Positions 35,014 through 45,350 of a DNA stretch of 64,000 nt are shown here, in pieces; position 1 is the stretch's first letter; each line of letters starts with the position of its first letter. The notes under the pieces are model-generated. The model was given only the letters and a program-made list of their open reading frames with translations, searched no databases and had not been told where the DNA came from. This DNA is from Mycolicibacterium parafortuitum (GTDB lineage Bacteria > Actinomycetota > Actinomycetes > Mycobacteriales > Mycobacteriaceae). A program made the position numbers and the translations under genes. Location of the stretch: assembly GCF_010725485.1 (NCBI RefSeq), contig NZ_AP022598.1, positions 62,001 through 126,000 of the forward strand, read 5' to 3'.

Positions 35014-36330
35014 TCAACGCCCGTAAACCGTCGCATTCAGTAGGCTGGCCAGAAATACAGCCAGGTCGTCGGCGTCGTCGAGGTGGGCTTCTCCTGCCAT
35101 CGCTCCGGCGAAGCTGCGCTCGAAGGTCCACATCAGCACCGCTGCCAATTGCGCTGCCGGCGGGCCTTCGATGGCGATTCCGATCTCTCGGTCGGCTTCG
35201 ATGACGGCTTCGAGAGCATCGGTCATCCGGGTAATCGTGGCGAGATACAGTTCGCGCAACTCCGGCCGCCTGGACCATTCGTGAATCGCGTTGCGTGCCA
35301 CTGCGAGTGTTTCAGTGTCGTAACTGAGCCATTCAGTGATCACCTTTTCCACCACCGCCGGATCTGACCGATCCGCCTCGGCAAGCGCTTCGAAACCGGC
35401 GGCAATGACTTCAGAGGCATTGCGGAACAACGCGACGAAGGCATCGTCTTTGCTGCTGAAGTAGAAATAAAACGATGCCCGCGAGGCGTTCGCTGCCGTC
35501 AGTACGTCCGCCACGCTCAACTCGTCCAGCGACCGTTCGGCAAGGACGGAGGTCATCGCACTGAGTATTCCGACCGCCATGTCCGGCTCAACCGAAGCAT
35601 CTGCGTTATCGAGTTGCGGCTCTGCGTGATTCAGCTCGACTCGCGCCGACGACACCTTTGGTTTTGGTTTGACCCGCCGCCGCAGTCGCGATGCCGGCCG
35701 CTTCGCGCCGTAGGTGGCGGCGAAGACCAACTCGACGATCGACTCGACGGCCGATTCGGCGTCCGGAATTCTCGGGTCCAACCCCAGCGTTCCGACGTAG
35801 AAGGAGCGCTCCAGCCCGCATACCAGCACCCTGGCGATCAGGTCGGGCGCCACATCGTCCACAGGCGCTTTGCCATGCTCGCGTTCGTAGGTGATCTGTT
35901 CGGCTATGGCCGTGACGAAACGTTCGAGCATCTGATTCCACGCCTGCGCCAGGGCTGGATTGCCGTGCATGTGTTCGACCGCTGCGCAGACCACCGCGCC
36001 GTGTTCAGTCCACATCTCTATCGTGCGACGCAGAGATGTGTCCATGGCCCGCTCGCGCGACTTGCCCTCGCCGAACTCCCAGGGGCCGTGCGAATAGGCC
36101 TCGTCGAGCAGGCGCGCCACCATCGCCACCAACACGTCGTACTTGGACGCGAAGTAGTGGTAGAAGTTCGCGCGCGATAGCTTGGCACGTTTGATGATCT
36201 GCGCAACGGTGACGTCCTGGAAGGACGTCTCGGCGAGCAACTCCTCGAGTGCGGCGAAGATGGCGCGTTCAGCGTTACCCACACCGCTATGGGAACGGGG
36301 GCGTTGCCGAACGGGAAGCGAGGGATTCAC
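35014..36330 (-). CDS. Tandem TetR-type repressor, Mce3R-like
   Basis: The 438-residue protein contains two complete TetR DNA-binding domains. The first HTH is near residues 30-70 (VTVAQIIKRAKLSRANFYHYFASKYDVL) and the second near 250-300 (LSVADVLTAANASRASFYFYFSSKDDAF), each followed by a ligand-type helical domain, with a basic linker (KRPASRLRRRVKPKPK) in between. The double-TetR architecture is that of Mce3R of M. tuberculosis, a repressor of the mce3 operon and nearby lipid genes. It is encoded upstream of this mce operon and is a good candidate to bind the repeated operators. Confidence 0.85.
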   Translation of the reverse strand: MNPSLPVRQRPRSHSGVGNAERAIFAALEELLAETSFQDVTVAQIIKRAKLSRANFYHYFASKYDVLVAMVARLLDEAYSHGPWEFGEGKSRERAMDTSLRRTIEMWTEHGAVVCAAVEHMHGNPALAQAWNQMLERFVTAIAEQITYEREHGKAPVDDVAPDLIARVLVCGLERSFYVGTLGLDPRIPDAESAVESIVELVFAATYGAKRPASRLRRRVKPKPKVSSARVELNHAEPQLDNADASVEPDMAVGILSAMTSVLAERSLDELSVADVLTAANASRASFYFYFSSKDDAFVALFRNASEVIAAGFEALAEADRSDPAVVEKVITEWLSYDTETLAVARNAIHEWSRRPELRELYLATITRMTDALEAVIEADREIGIAIEGPPAAQLAAVLMWTFERSFAGAMAGEAHLDDADDLAVFLASLLNATVYGR

Positions 36331-36340
36331 AGCTTCAGAA

Positions 36341-36353
36341 TATCAGTGTATGG
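36341..36353. promoter_or_regulatory. Partial operator upstream of the tandem TetR gene
   Basis: TATCAGTGTATGG contains one CCATAC half (minus strand) in the expected position for autoregulation of the regulator. The other arm is not conserved. Confidence 0.35.
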
Positions 36354-36456
36354 ATACTCTGACTGGTCATCCCGTACAGACAAGCGCCACTTCACGGTGT
36401 GTCCTTTGACACGGTAACTAATGCCCAGCACGCCTGCGTCCGATTCGGCGTCGACG

Positions 36457-38415
36457 TCATGCCTGCGGCTGTAATCCCGCCGCCGAGCGCGCGACGGTGA
36501 AGTCCTCCATGTTGGGTTGATGGGTGCGTCGCCAGTAGTCGATGTATTTCCACGGGCTATTGGTCACCACCCGCCCCTTGGAGTTCCGGTAGTAAGTGCT
36601 CATCCCCGGATGCGTCCAGATCGAGTTCGCGAGCACCTGGCCGAGTTCGTCGTCATACGAGTCGAAAACGTCCTGACGCACCTCGACGCTGGCCACATCC
36701 TCGTCGATCATCTGCGCGATCAAATTCGTGACGTACTGCACCTGCATTTCGCTTCCTGCAATGACCGTGCCGCCGTGACCGGTGTTGGTATTCGGTCCGT
36801 ACAGACAGAAGAAGTTGGGGAATCCGGGCACCGTGATGCCCAGGTAGGCTCGTCCGTCGTCGCTTCCCCACTGCGCATGCAGCGAACGTCCGCCTCGGCC
36901 GAACACATCAATCGAGCCAAGAACGTTGACTGCATCGAACCCGGTGGCGAAGGCGATAACGTCGAAGTCATGCTCGGTACCATCGGCCATCCGTATGCCG
37001 GCGGGGGTGATCTGGTCGATCGGATCCGTCACAAGCGCGACGTTGTCCCGACGGATCGCGGTGTACCACCCGTGATCGATGAGGAGTCGTTTCCCGTAGA
37101 CCGGGTAGCTCGGTACGCTTTTCTCGATCAGATCCGGACGCCCGTCGAGCTGAGCATGGATGTACCCAGTCAACATCTTGCGCAAGGCGTCGTTGCCTTT
37201 ATTGATGGCTCGGTCTGGGTGCTCGTAGTCGTTGTCCACTTGTAGCAAGCTGTGCAAACGGTCCCCCATCCGCCAGAACACCCGCAGCCGGTACCAGCCC
37301 AGGTAGTGCGGTATGTGCCGGTGCAAGGCACGGACCGCTTCGGAGACCTCGCGAGATTGATTGGGATGCGGCATGGCCCACTGCGGCGAGCGTTGGAACA
37401 CCGTCACCGAGCCGGCGATCTCGGCTGCCGCCGGAACGAATTGCATGGCACTGGCACCGGTACCGATCACAGCGACACGTTGACCGGTCAGATCGATTGA
37501 CCGATCCCAACGGGCGGTGTGCAGGGACGGGCCCTCGAAATCTTCCAAGCCGGCAATACGCGGCATCGCCGGCTGATTCAGCAGACCGACGGCACTGACG
37601 ACGGCGTTGGCCTCGACCACATCCACGGACCCCTCGCGCCCGGTGACACGCACCTCCCAGCGCGCGGTCTCCTCGTTGAACCGCGCCGACTCGACGGTAG
37701 TGCCGAAACGGATGCGCGGACGGACGCCCCATCGGTCCGCCAGGGCGCGCCAGTAGGCCGCCAGCTCATCCCGGTGCACGAAGTAGCGCGTCCAGTCCGG
37801 GTTCTGATCGAAGGAATAGCAGTACAAATGACTCGGTGTGTCGACACCGCAGCCAGGGTAGAGGTTCTCTTCCCACGAACCGCCGACATCGTCGTTCTTT
37901 TCAAAGACGGTGTAGCCGATGCCGGCTTGCTCCAGGCGGATCGCCAGACACAATCCGGAAAGGCCTGCCCCGATGATCGCTACGTGGAATGCCCCGCGTA
38001 CCTCCGCCGGCGCCTCGGGCACGCCACTGCGAGGATAGATCCCCAGCTCCTCGCCGAGTAGTTGGCCGTAGTCGGCGGGCAGCGGTTCACCCACTGAGAC
38101 CGACAGGATCTGCACCAGCCGCTCCGGCGAAGGTGTAGCAGCCACAGTCCGCTCCCCATCGCGCAGTTCGCGAAGCACAGTGAAGGCGTTCTCGCGAATT
38201 TCTTGCACGAGATCGGCGCTCAGGCCACCGTCGTCGTGATCGTCGATATCTCGCCGTGGAGTCGGCGTGTAGGGCGCCTGAATCCACCGATCCTCGCCCG
38301 TCAGGTGCGCCATTGCCGCCAACAAGGTCGGGATGTTGGCCGACTGGAGCAGCTCTGTCAGCTCGGCATCGGACAGCAGCGAAAGCCGAGAGGACGATCC
38401 GGTACCACTTTGCAT
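36457..38415 (-). CDS. Baeyer-Villiger monooxygenase, HAPMO-like
   Basis: The 652-residue flavoprotein inserts oxygen next to a ketone using FAD and NADPH. It has an FAD Rossmann motif (GAGLSG near residue 149), the BVMO fingerprint FEGPSLHTARW and an NADP motif (VIGTGASA). The N-terminal extension of about 140 residues before the FAD motif is like that of 4-hydroxyacetophenone monooxygenase. ATG 38415 is the probable start because the promoter lies immediately upstream. It is preceded on the same strand by a hydrolase gene, which could cleave the ester formed. Confidence 0.88.
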   Translation of the reverse strand: MQSGTGSSSRLSLLSDAELTELLQSANIPTLLAAMAHLTGEDRWIQAPYTPTPRRDIDDHDDGGLSADLVQEIRENAFTVLRELRDGERTVAATPSPERLVQILSVSVGEPLPADYGQLLGEELGIYPRSGVPEAPAEVRGAFHVAIIGAGLSGLCLAIRLEQAGIGYTVFEKNDDVGGSWEENLYPGCGVDTPSHLYCYSFDQNPDWTRYFVHRDELAAYWRALADRWGVRPRIRFGTTVESARFNEETARWEVRVTGREGSVDVVEANAVVSAVGLLNQPAMPRIAGLEDFEGPSLHTARWDRSIDLTGQRVAVIGTGASAMQFVPAAAEIAGSVTVFQRSPQWAMPHPNQSREVSEAVRALHRHIPHYLGWYRLRVFWRMGDRLHSLLQVDNDYEHPDRAINKGNDALRKMLTGYIHAQLDGRPDLIEKSVPSYPVYGKRLLIDHGWYTAIRRDNVALVTDPIDQITPAGIRMADGTEHDFDVIAFATGFDAVNVLGSIDVFGRGGRSLHAQWGSDDGRAYLGITVPGFPNFFCLYGPNTNTGHGGTVIAGSEMQVQYVTNLIAQMIDEDVASVEVRQDVFDSYDDELGQVLANSIWTHPGMSTYYRNSKGRVVTNSPWKYIDYWRRTHQPNMEDFTVARSAAGLQPQA

Positions 38416-38421
38416 GCACCG

Positions 38422-38451
38422 ACCATACATAGCGTTCATACGTTGTGTCAA
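38422..38451 (-). promoter_or_regulatory. Leaderless BVMO promoter with asymmetric operator
   Basis: On the minus strand TTGACA, an 18-base spacer and TATGGT precede ATG 38415 by six bases. The operator CCATAC-N5-GTTCATACG (38423-38442) covers the -10 and spacer. The layout is the same as at 53620-53649. Confidence 0.65.
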
Positions 38452-38516
38452 TAGAGGTCGGAGTGCCGTCAATGAGCTCAAACAAGCAGGCAGAGAGTGG
38501 CTTTGATGTCGTCGTG

Positions 38517-39314
38517 TCAAAGCAGCGACAGCAGCGCCTCATCGAAGTCATCGGCGCACTCCAGCATCGGGTAGTGTCCGCAATCGAGCTCGATCAGCTT
38601 GCCGTCGACCTGCTGTTGCACCCACTGCGCGCCCTCGACGGACAGACCGGGATCATGAGCGCCGACGATCTGGCAGAACGGCATCGCGATCGCCTCCAGC
38701 AGACCGGTCTGCTCAGTCCGGAACAGTGTCGACAGACATGCGTCGGCAACCCAACCCGGAGTCCGCAGCGACATGTTGTGCAACCAGTCCAACACGTGGG
38801 CCGCTGGCACATCCTTGAACAGATCCCCAATAGCTTTGCGGCGGAACCTGATCCTGTCGGCGAACTCGAAGCTCCGCAACGCAGACTCCGCCATGTCGCC
38901 GGCCGGCGGGCCGTAGGGATACGCCTCATGCCGAACGTGCGCGGCGCCCACCGAGGCGACCGTGACGATCTTTGCGACGAGTTCTGGATAAGCATGCGCC
39001 ATTCGCAGCGCAGTCAGACCTCCCAAGGACCAACCGACGACGGTGGCGGGTTCGGCCGTCACAGCCCGCAGTACCGCAGCGGCATCAGCGGCCAGCTGTT
39101 CCACATGGTACCCGCTCAGCGGGGCGTCGGAGTCTCCGTGCCCGCGCAGATCAATGGCAATGGCCCGGTGACCGGCGGCCGCGAGCACTCGCATCGGCCG
39201 GTCCCACACCTCGTGTGCCAGGGTCCAGCCGTGGATCAGTAGGACCGGTGCGCCTTCGCCGAGCACCCGTATCCGCAGCCGGACGCCGTCGCTCACCTCA
39301 ACGAATGAGTTCAC
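38517..39314 (-). CDS. Alpha/beta hydrolase
   Basis: The 265-residue hydrolase has the oxyanion HGWT segment, nucleophile elbow GWSLGG (Ser), acid GAHDP (Asp) and CGHYP (His). It is likely an esterase, lactonase or C-C hydrolase. It is co-transcribed with the nitroreductase (ATGA overlap at 39311) and lies directly upstream of the BVMO, fitting hydrolysis of a BVMO-made ester or lactone. Confidence 0.82.
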   Translation of the reverse strand: MNSFVEVSDGVRLRIRVLGEGAPVLLIHGWTLAHEVWDRPMRVLAAAGHRAIAIDLRGHGDSDAPLSGYHVEQLAADAAAVLRAVTAEPATVVGWSLGGLTALRMAHAYPELVAKIVTVASVGAAHVRHEAYPYGPPAGDMAESALRSFEFADRIRFRRKAIGDLFKDVPAAHVLDWLHNMSLRTPGWVADACLSTLFRTEQTGLLEAIAMPFCQIVGAHDPGLSVEGAQWVQQQVDGKLIELDCGHYPMLECADDFDEALLSLL

Positions 39315-40003
39315 GCCTCGGCCCAGGTAACGACGTCCTCGACGGAGGCGCGTGGAGTCCGGTACGAGTTGGCCGGGTGATCGGGGTCCGGGTAACCAAA
39401 CGAGATGCCCAACAGCACTCGGCGTTCATCCGACAGGGCGAAGTGTCCACGGATGAAGTGCGAATGGCTTGCCAAAGCGGCTTGGGGCACTGCAGCCACA
39501 CCGTAACTCTGCGCAGCCAGAAGGAAGCTCTGCACGAACAGGCCGCAGTCCACTGCTCCGTATACGCCGAGTGACTCCGGCGCTGTGACGATGGCGACGT
39601 GTGGCGCGCCGAAAAGCTCGAAGTTGCGCAACATTTCGCGCGCGGATGCCACGCGGTCGCCCTTTTCGACGCCGAGTGCTTCGTAGAGCTGCCAGCCGCT
39701 GGCGCGCCTGCGGTCCAGGTACTCGCCCACGTAGTCGGTCGGAAACTGGAAGTCGGTGTGCAACTGAGGGTCGCCGGCCCAGCTTTCGACCAGACCCGCA
39801 CGGAAAGTATCTGTTGCCGGTCCGGACGTGATGTGCACGTGCCACGGCTGGGTGTTGCACCAAGAGGGCGTGCGGCGGGCGATATCGATGATCTTTTCGA
39901 TCACCTCCCGGGGGACGGCCTCGGGCAGGAACCCCCTGCAGCTCCACCGTTTGTACATGAGGTCCGCGAGGGCACTCGCTTGTGATGTCGATTGCAGTGT
40001 CAT
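39311..40003 (-). CDS. Nitroreductase-family flavoprotein
   Basis: The 230-residue FMN protein shows the family opening (YKRWSCRGF..VPREVIEKII) and TPSWCNTQPWHV, plus the later GAVDCGLFVQSFLLAA. Members reduce nitro groups, quinones or enones, and some act as dehydrogenases. In a lipid cluster an enone reductase or saturating role is plausible. The ATG at 40003 has a GGGGA upstream. Confidence 0.82.
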   Translation of the reverse strand: MTLQSTSQASALADLMYKRWSCRGFLPEAVPREVIEKIIDIARRTPSWCNTQPWHVHITSGPATDTFRAGLVESWAGDPQLHTDFQFPTDYVGEYLDRRRASGWQLYEALGVEKGDRVASAREMLRNFELFGAPHVAIVTAPESLGVYGAVDCGLFVQSFLLAAQSYGVAAVPQAALASHSHFIRGHFALSDERRVLLGISFGYPDPDHPANSYRTPRASVEDVVTWAEA

Positions 40004-40052
40004 GAAACCAATTCCCCGATCTGAATGTTGCGTCTGCGTGAGAGCTTCGGAA

Positions 40053-40069
40053 CCGTACGCGTTGTATGG
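40053..40069. promoter_or_regulatory. Operator upstream of the nitroreductase-hydrolase operon
   Basis: CCGTACGCGTTGTATGG matches the palindromic operator with one change. It lies 50 bases before the nitroreductase start and 27 bases before the end of an acyl-CoA dehydrogenase gene. Confidence 0.55.
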
Positions 40070-40095
40070 ACTGAGAGGGAGGTGTCTGCTGTGCT

Positions 40096-41241
40096 CTACA
40101 GACCGAGTGAGCGGCCGACGATCTCCCGCATGATCTCGTTGGTACCGCCGTAAATGCGTTGCACACGGCAGTCCCGCCAGCGTCGTGCAACCTCATACTC
40201 TTCGATGTATCCGTACCCGCCGTGCAATTGCAGGCAGATATCCAACGCCTCGAATTCCAGCTCGGTGGTCCAGAATTTCGCGCCGGCAGCGTCGGCGGCC
40301 GACAGTTCACCGGCGCAATGCGACTGGATGCATCGGTCGATGTAGATCCGGGCGATCTGTACTTTGGTCGCAAGCTCCGCCAGCGTGAAGCGGTTGGCCT
40401 GGAAACTACCGATCGGTTGTCCGAAAGCTTTGCGTTCCTTGGCGTAATCCAGCGCAATGGCCAGTGCGTGCTCGGCACTGGCCACCGCGGTCACCGCCAT
40501 CGACAGCCGCTCTTGGGAGAGGTTGGCCATCATGTAGCGCAGCCCCTTGCCCGGCTCTCCCAAGACGTTGGCGGACCTCACTCGGACGTCGTGGAAGAAC
40601 AGTTCAGCGGTGTCTTGAGCGCGGCGCCCGATCTTCTCCAGCTTGCGCCCACGTTCGAAACCGTCCTGACCAGCCTCAACGACGAACAGACCGAATCCGC
40701 CACCGTCGGGCTCGGGGATCCGTGCGCACACGATCACCAGATCAGCTTGCAGGCCGTTGGTGATGAACGTCTTGGCGCCGGTGACCAGCCAATCGTCGCC
40801 GTCCCGACGCGCGGTGGTGGTCATCGCCCGCAGATCCGAACCGGTGCCAGGCTCACTCATGGCAATGGCGATCACCTTCGACCCGTCGACGATACCGGGC
40901 ACCCACCGGTCGGCCTGCTCTGCGGTGGTGAGCTCCAGAAAGTACGGCAGCACGATGTCGTTGGTCAGCGAGAACCCGTCTCCGACCGTGCCGGTGCGCA
41001 CCACCTCTTCATCGATGACGACGTTGAAGCGGAAGTCGGCCTGCCCTGCGCCGCCGTGCGCTTCGGAGGCAGCAAAGCCGACGAGCCCCTGGGCTGCAGC
41101 GGTTCGCCAGAACTCGCGATCCACCAAGCCTGCGGACTCCCAGGCATCCGAGTGCGGCACTGCCTCTTTGATCAGGAAGGCCCGCACCATATCTCGGAAG
41201 TGCTCGTGCTCGTCGTCGAAAAGGTCGCGGCGCACAGTCAC
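40096..41241 (-). CDS. Acyl-CoA dehydrogenase
   Basis: The 381-residue FAD enzyme would desaturate an acyl-CoA at the alpha-beta position. It shows AMSEPGTGSDL (FAD site) and the C-terminal catalytic-Glu motif YGGTNEIMREI. The GTG at 41241 overlaps the stop of the preceding dehydrogenase (GTGA), which decides the start. Two adjacent homologous FadE genes may form a heterotetramer, as seen for steroid-specific FadE pairs, although here both keep the Glu motif. Confidence 0.87.
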   Translation of the reverse strand: MTVRRDLFDDEHEHFRDMVRAFLIKEAVPHSDAWESAGLVDREFWRTAAAQGLVGFAASEAHGGAGQADFRFNVVIDEEVVRTGTVGDGFSLTNDIVLPYFLELTTAEQADRWVPGIVDGSKVIAIAMSEPGTGSDLRAMTTTARRDGDDWLVTGAKTFITNGLQADLVIVCARIPEPDGGGFGLFVVEAGQDGFERGRKLEKIGRRAQDTAELFFHDVRVRSANVLGEPGKGLRYMMANLSQERLSMAVTAVASAEHALAIALDYAKERKAFGQPIGSFQANRFTLAELATKVQIARIYIDRCIQSHCAGELSAADAAGAKFWTTELEFEALDICLQLHGGYGYIEEYEVARRWRDCRVQRIYGGTNEIMREIVGRSLGL

Positions 41242-42407
41242 AACCCCATCGACTTGCTGATGATCTGCCGCATGATCTCGCTGGTTCCGCCATAGATACG
41301 GCCGATGCGAGCATCGACGTAGGCACGCGCGATCGGGTATTCGGTCATGTACCCGTACCCACCGAACAACTGCAGGCACCGGTCGACCGCGCTACCCTGT
41401 AACTCGCTGGCAGCCAGCTTCGCCATCGCCGCTCGGTCCGCGGTGAGTGTGCCCTCGACGAGTTCGCGCACGCAGTCATCGACGAAGGACTGAACCACCT
41501 CAGTCTCAGTCTTGACACTTGCCAGCACGAACTTGGTGTTCTGGAAATCGGCGATGTGCCGGCCGAAGGCACTACGTTGTTGCACGTATTCAACGGCCCA
41601 GTCCAGCGCCTGTTTGGCCGATGCGATCCCGGCGATGGCGATGGTCATCCGCTCCTGTGCCAAATTGGTCTTGAGCGCCTTGAGTCCGCTCCCAGGCGCG
41701 CCGAGCAGATTGGCTGCCGGCACCCGCGCGTCGTGGAAGAACAACTCGGCGGTGTCCTGGGCATGCATGCCGATCTTTTCCAGGTTGCGCCCGCGCTCGA
41801 AGCCGGGGGTGTCCCGCTCGACGATCAGCAATGACAGACCGGGAGGTCCCTCGGGTGCGTCGTCGACCACCGCCGCGACGATGATCAGATCGGCATTGAG
41901 ACCGTTGGAAATGAAGGTCTTACTGCCGTTGAGAATGTAGTCATCGCCGTTACGGGTGGCCGTCGTCTTGATGCCCGCCAGGTCCGAACCGGTGCCCGGC
42001 TCGGTCATCGCGACCGCCGCGATCAGCTCGCCGGAGGCGAGTCCGGGCAGCCAGCGGCGCTGCTGCTCCTCGTTGGTGTACTCCAGGAAGTACGGCAGGC
42101 ACACGTCGTTGTGCAGGTTGATCCCGAAGGACACGGTGCCGGTCTTCGCGATCTCTTCGGCGATGACGGTATTGAACCTGAAGTCCGGTACGCCACCGCC
42201 GCCGAGTTCCGCGGGAATCGCCATACCCAAGAAGCCCGACTTGCCTGCGGAGGCGAAGACTTCGCGCGGCACGATGCCGTCACGCTCCCACTGGTCGTAA
42301 TGCGGAACCACCTCGGTATCGAGAAAGCGGCGGAAGCTCTCCCGGAACAGTTCGTGGTCTTCGTCGAACAGATTGCGGCGGGCACTCTTGCTGGCAGTCG
42401 TGGACAT
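41238..42407 (-). CDS. Acyl-CoA dehydrogenase
   Basis: The 389-residue paralogue of the next gene has AMTEPGTGSDL and the Glu motif YGGTSEIMRQI. ATG 42407 lies seven bases after a -10 TATGCT, so it is probably leaderless. It heads a two-gene operon with the second dehydrogenase and is divergent from an aldehyde dehydrogenase gene. Confidence 0.87.
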   Translation of the reverse strand: MSTTASKSARRNLFDEDHELFRESFRRFLDTEVVPHYDQWERDGIVPREVFASAGKSGFLGMAIPAELGGGGVPDFRFNTVIAEEIAKTGTVSFGINLHNDVCLPYFLEYTNEEQQRRWLPGLASGELIAAVAMTEPGTGSDLAGIKTTATRNGDDYILNGSKTFISNGLNADLIIVAAVVDDAPEGPPGLSLLIVERDTPGFERGRNLEKIGMHAQDTAELFFHDARVPAANLLGAPGSGLKALKTNLAQERMTIAIAGIASAKQALDWAVEYVQQRSAFGRHIADFQNTKFVLASVKTETEVVQSFVDDCVRELVEGTLTADRAAMAKLAASELQGSAVDRCLQLFGGYGYMTEYPIARAYVDARIGRIYGGTSEIMRQIISKSMGL

Positions 42408-42414
42408 GGGCCGT

Positions 42415-42445
42415 AGCATACATAGAATCCATACGCCATGTATAC
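42415..42445. promoter_or_regulatory. Double operator between acyl-CoA dehydrogenase and ALDH genes
   Basis: Two overlapping sites lie here: GCATAC-N5-ATCCATACG at 42416-42435 (asymmetric form) and CCATACGCCATGTATAC at 42429-42445 (palindromic form). The first contains the minus-strand -10 TATGCT of the dehydrogenase gene. This is the only place where both forms overlap. Confidence 0.6.
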
Positions 42446-42610
42446 GTCCGGCTTCGACTCGGTTGGCCGATCCGGCAGACACTTTCACGCCCGCCCGCAG
42501 AATCGTACGGAATGGCTAGACATTTTGTATGTACACGGCGTAGCTTGCAGACATCGGAGTGCTATCGAGCGCTACGACCTTGGGCATTCGGCAACTACGA
42601 CGGAGCATCG

Positions 42611-44005
42611 ATGGCAACCACTTTGGCCCCCCACGAACTCGATACCGATCAGGCTCTTGCCCTGGTGGATCAGCTGGGCGCGGTGTTCGCGACCGGTCGC
42701 ACCAAGAGCCTGGACTGGCGCCGCGCGCAATTGAACGGACTGATCCGCCTGTTGCAGGATCACGAGCAGGAACTCGCGGCGGCGCTGTCGACCGATCTGG
42801 GCAAGCCGGCGATGAACTGCTTTCTCGGCGAGATCTCGCCCCCGCTGGCCGAGGCCCGGCACGCGCTGAAGAACCTGACCGCCTGGACCAAGAAGTCCGC
42901 AGCCGCGGTACCGATGTCCTTCGCACCGGCCAAGGCCTGGACCCAGCCCGAACCCAAGGGTGTCGTGCTGGTCGTCGCGCCGTGGAACTTCCCTGTGCTG
43001 CTGTGCCTTGCACCGTTGGCCAACGCCCTGGCAGCCGGCAATGCCGTGGTGATCAAGCCGTCCGAGATGGCACCGGCAGTGTCGGCCACGCTCGCAAGAC
43101 TGCTACCCCGGTATGTCGACCCCGAGGCCGTCGCGATCGTCGAGGGTGGCGTCGCCACGACCACGGCCCTACTGGAGGCCCGCTTCGACCACATCCTCTA
43201 CACCGGCAGCGGCCGAATCGGACGGATTGTGCTCGCGGCAGCCGCCAAGCACCTCACCCCGGTGACTCTGGAACTCGGCGGCAAGAGCCCGGCCATCGTC
43301 ACCGCCGAGGCCGATGTGAAGGTCGCCGCACGCCGGCTCGCGTGGGCCAAGGTCACCGCGGCCGGGCAAGCGTGCGTCGCACCGGATTACGTACTCGTCG
43401 AATCATCGGTGCGCGCTGCCTTCATCGAGGCCCTGGTCAACGAAACCAGTGCGGCGGATCGGTTCGGCGAGACCACCCGAATCATCGACCAACGCAACAC
43501 CGCACGTCTGACCGGCCTGCTCGACGGCCACGGTGGTATCGAGGCTGTCTCGGGCGGTCCACGCGACAACGGCACCTTCGCCCCAGTCGTGATCGTCGAC
43601 CCGGACCCTTCGTCGAAGGTCATGCAGGAGGAGATCTTCGGACCCATCCTGCCGGTGGTGGAGGTGGAGAGCTTGCACGCCGCCATCGACTTCATCAATC
43701 GCCGGGAGAAGCCGCTGGCGCTGTACCTCTTCTCATCTTCGGCGGCTGAAGAACAGACTGTGCTGGAACAGACCTCATCTGGTTCGGTCGGCCTCAACCA
43801 CATCTACTACCAGACCATGTTGCCCGAACTGCCATTCGGCGGTATCGGCGAATCCGGCATGGGCGCATATCACGGGAAGGTCGGCTTCGAGACCTTCAGT
43901 CACCGAAAGGCTGTGTTGCGCAAGCCGGCATCCTTCGACCCCTCCTTCGCCTATCCCCCGTTCAGCAGCGTGATGCAACGAATGATGCGATGGATGGCGC
44001 GCTGA
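42611..44005 (+). CDS. Aldehyde dehydrogenase, class 3-like
   Basis: The 464-residue enzyme would oxidise a long-chain or aromatic aldehyde to the acid. It shows [11 protein letters not shown] (catalytic Glu), GQACVAPDY (catalytic Cys) and the C-terminal [25 protein letters not shown] pattern in pieces. The ATG at 42611 follows a GGAG; the frame continues upstream into the operator region. It begins a rightward set with fadA and fadB. Confidence 0.88.
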   Translation: MATTLAPHELDTDQALALVDQLGAVFATGRTKSLDWRRAQLNGLIRLLQDHEQELAAALSTDLGKPAMNCFLGEISPPLAEARHALKNLTAWTKKSAAAVPMSFAPAKAWTQPEPKGVVLVVAPWNFPVLLCLAPLANALAAGNAVVIKPSEMAPAVSATLARLLPRYVDPEAVAIVEGGVATTTALLEARFDHILYTGSGRIGRIVLAAAAKHLTPVTLELGGKSPAIVTAEADVKVAARRLAWAKVTAAGQACVAPDYVLVESSVRAAFIEALVNETSAADRFGETTRIIDQRNTARLTGLLDGHGGIEAVSGGPRDNGTFAPVVIVDPDPSSKVMQEEIFGPILPVVEVESLHAAIDFINRREKPLALYLFSSSAAEEQTVLEQTSSGSVGLNHIYYQTMLPELPFGGIGESGMGAYHGKVGFETFSHRKAVLRKPASFDPSFAYPPFSSVMQRMMRWMAR

Positions 44006-44126
44006 CGCCACAAACGCTCCCCTCCGCCCACGGGCGAAGCAGACAGTATCTCGTTACCGGGCCGGGCTTTTCGCTGCCCTGTTCGGTTCGAAGATTCAAC
44101 CGGTAATCCACCTGGAAGGCTCCACA

Positions 44127-45335
44127 TTGACCAACGAAGCATTCATATACGAGGCACTGCGCACCCCGCGAGGCAAGGGAAAGAACGGCAGTCTGCACGG
44201 CGTCAAGGCCGTCGATCTGGTGGTCGGCCTGATTCGCGAACTCCGACTGCGCCATCCCGGCCTTGATCCGGCCACCATCGACGACATCGTGCTCGGTGTG
44301 GTGGCCCCGGTCGGCGACCAGGGCGCGGTCATCTCCCGGACCGCCGCGATCGCGTCCGGTCTGCCCGACACCGTGGCCGGCGTACAGATCAGCCGATACT
44401 GCGCATCGGGGCTGGAGGCAACCAATCTCGCCGCGCAGAAGGTCCGATCAGGATTCGAGAGCATGGTGATCGCCGGCGGCGTCGAGTCGATGTCGCGGGT
44501 TCCGATGGGCTCCGACGGTGGCGCACTGTTCAATGATCCCGCGATCGGCTACGACAACTACATCGTGCCGCAGGGTGTCGGTGCCGACCTGATCGCGACG
44601 ATCGAGGGTTTCACCCGCGAGGATGTCGACGCCTACGCGGTGCGGTCCCAGGAGCGGGCCGAGGCTGCGTGGTCGGGCGGTTACTTCACCAAATCGGTGG
44701 TTCCGGTCCGGGACATCAACGGCGTGACCATCCTCGACCACGACGAACATCGCCGACCGGGAACCACCGTCGAGAGCCTGGCCAAGCTGAAGCCGTCGTT
44801 CGCCGGTGTCGGCGCGCTCGGTTTCGACGCCGTCGCCCAGCAGAAGTACACATCGGTGGAGGTCATCGACCATGTGCACCACGGCGGTAACTCATCCGGG
44901 ATCGTCGACGGTGCGGCGGTGGTGCTCATCGGTAACGAGAAGGCCGGCGCACAGGCCGGTCTCGCCCCACGAGCCCGCGTAGTGGCCACCGCGGTCACCG
45001 GCTCGGATCCCACCATCATGCTGACCGCCCCCACCCCGGCTGCACTCAAGGCGCTGGATGTCGCGGGCCTGACGGTCTCCGACATCGATCTGTTCGAACT
45101 GAACGAAGCCTTCGCCTCGGTGGTGCTCAAGTTCCAGAAGGACCTGTCCATCCCCGACGACATCCTCAACGTCAACGGCGGTGCCATTGCCATGGGACAC
45201 CCGCTCGGCGCCACCGGCGCCATGCTGGTCAGCACTGTCATCGACGAGCTCGAGCGACGGGACCAGCGACGGGCACTGATCAACCTGTGTGTCGGCGGCG
45301 GCATGGGTATTGCCACCATCATCGAGCGCGTGTAA
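44127..45335 (+). CDS. fadA: Acetyl-CoA acyltransferase (thiolase)
   Basis: The 402-residue thiolase performs the last step of beta-oxidation. Cys92 ([10 protein letters not shown]) is the nucleophile; [13 protein letters not shown] (His) and CVGGGMG (second Cys) are present. Length and pairing with the next gene match FadA (Rv0859) and FadB (Rv0860) of M. tuberculosis. It starts at a TTG with GGAAGG upstream. FadB begins 15 bases later. Confidence 0.9.
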   Translation: MTNEAFIYEALRTPRGKGKNGSLHGVKAVDLVVGLIRELRLRHPGLDPATIDDIVLGVVAPVGDQGAVISRTAAIASGLPDTVAGVQISRYCASGLEATNLAAQKVRSGFESMVIAGGVESMSRVPMGSDGGALFNDPAIGYDNYIVPQGVGADLIATIEGFTREDVDAYAVRSQERAEAAWSGGYFTKSVVPVRDINGVTILDHDEHRRPGTTVESLAKLKPSFAGVGALGFDAVAQQKYTSVEVIDHVHHGGNSSGIVDGAAVVLIGNEKAGAQAGLAPRARVVATAVTGSDPTIMLTAPTPAALKALDVAGLTVSDIDLFELNEAFASVVLKFQKDLSIPDDILNVNGGAIAMGHPLGATGAMLVSTVIDELERRDQRRALINLCVGGGMGIATIIERV

Positions 45336-45350
45336 GGGAAGACGGAAGAC

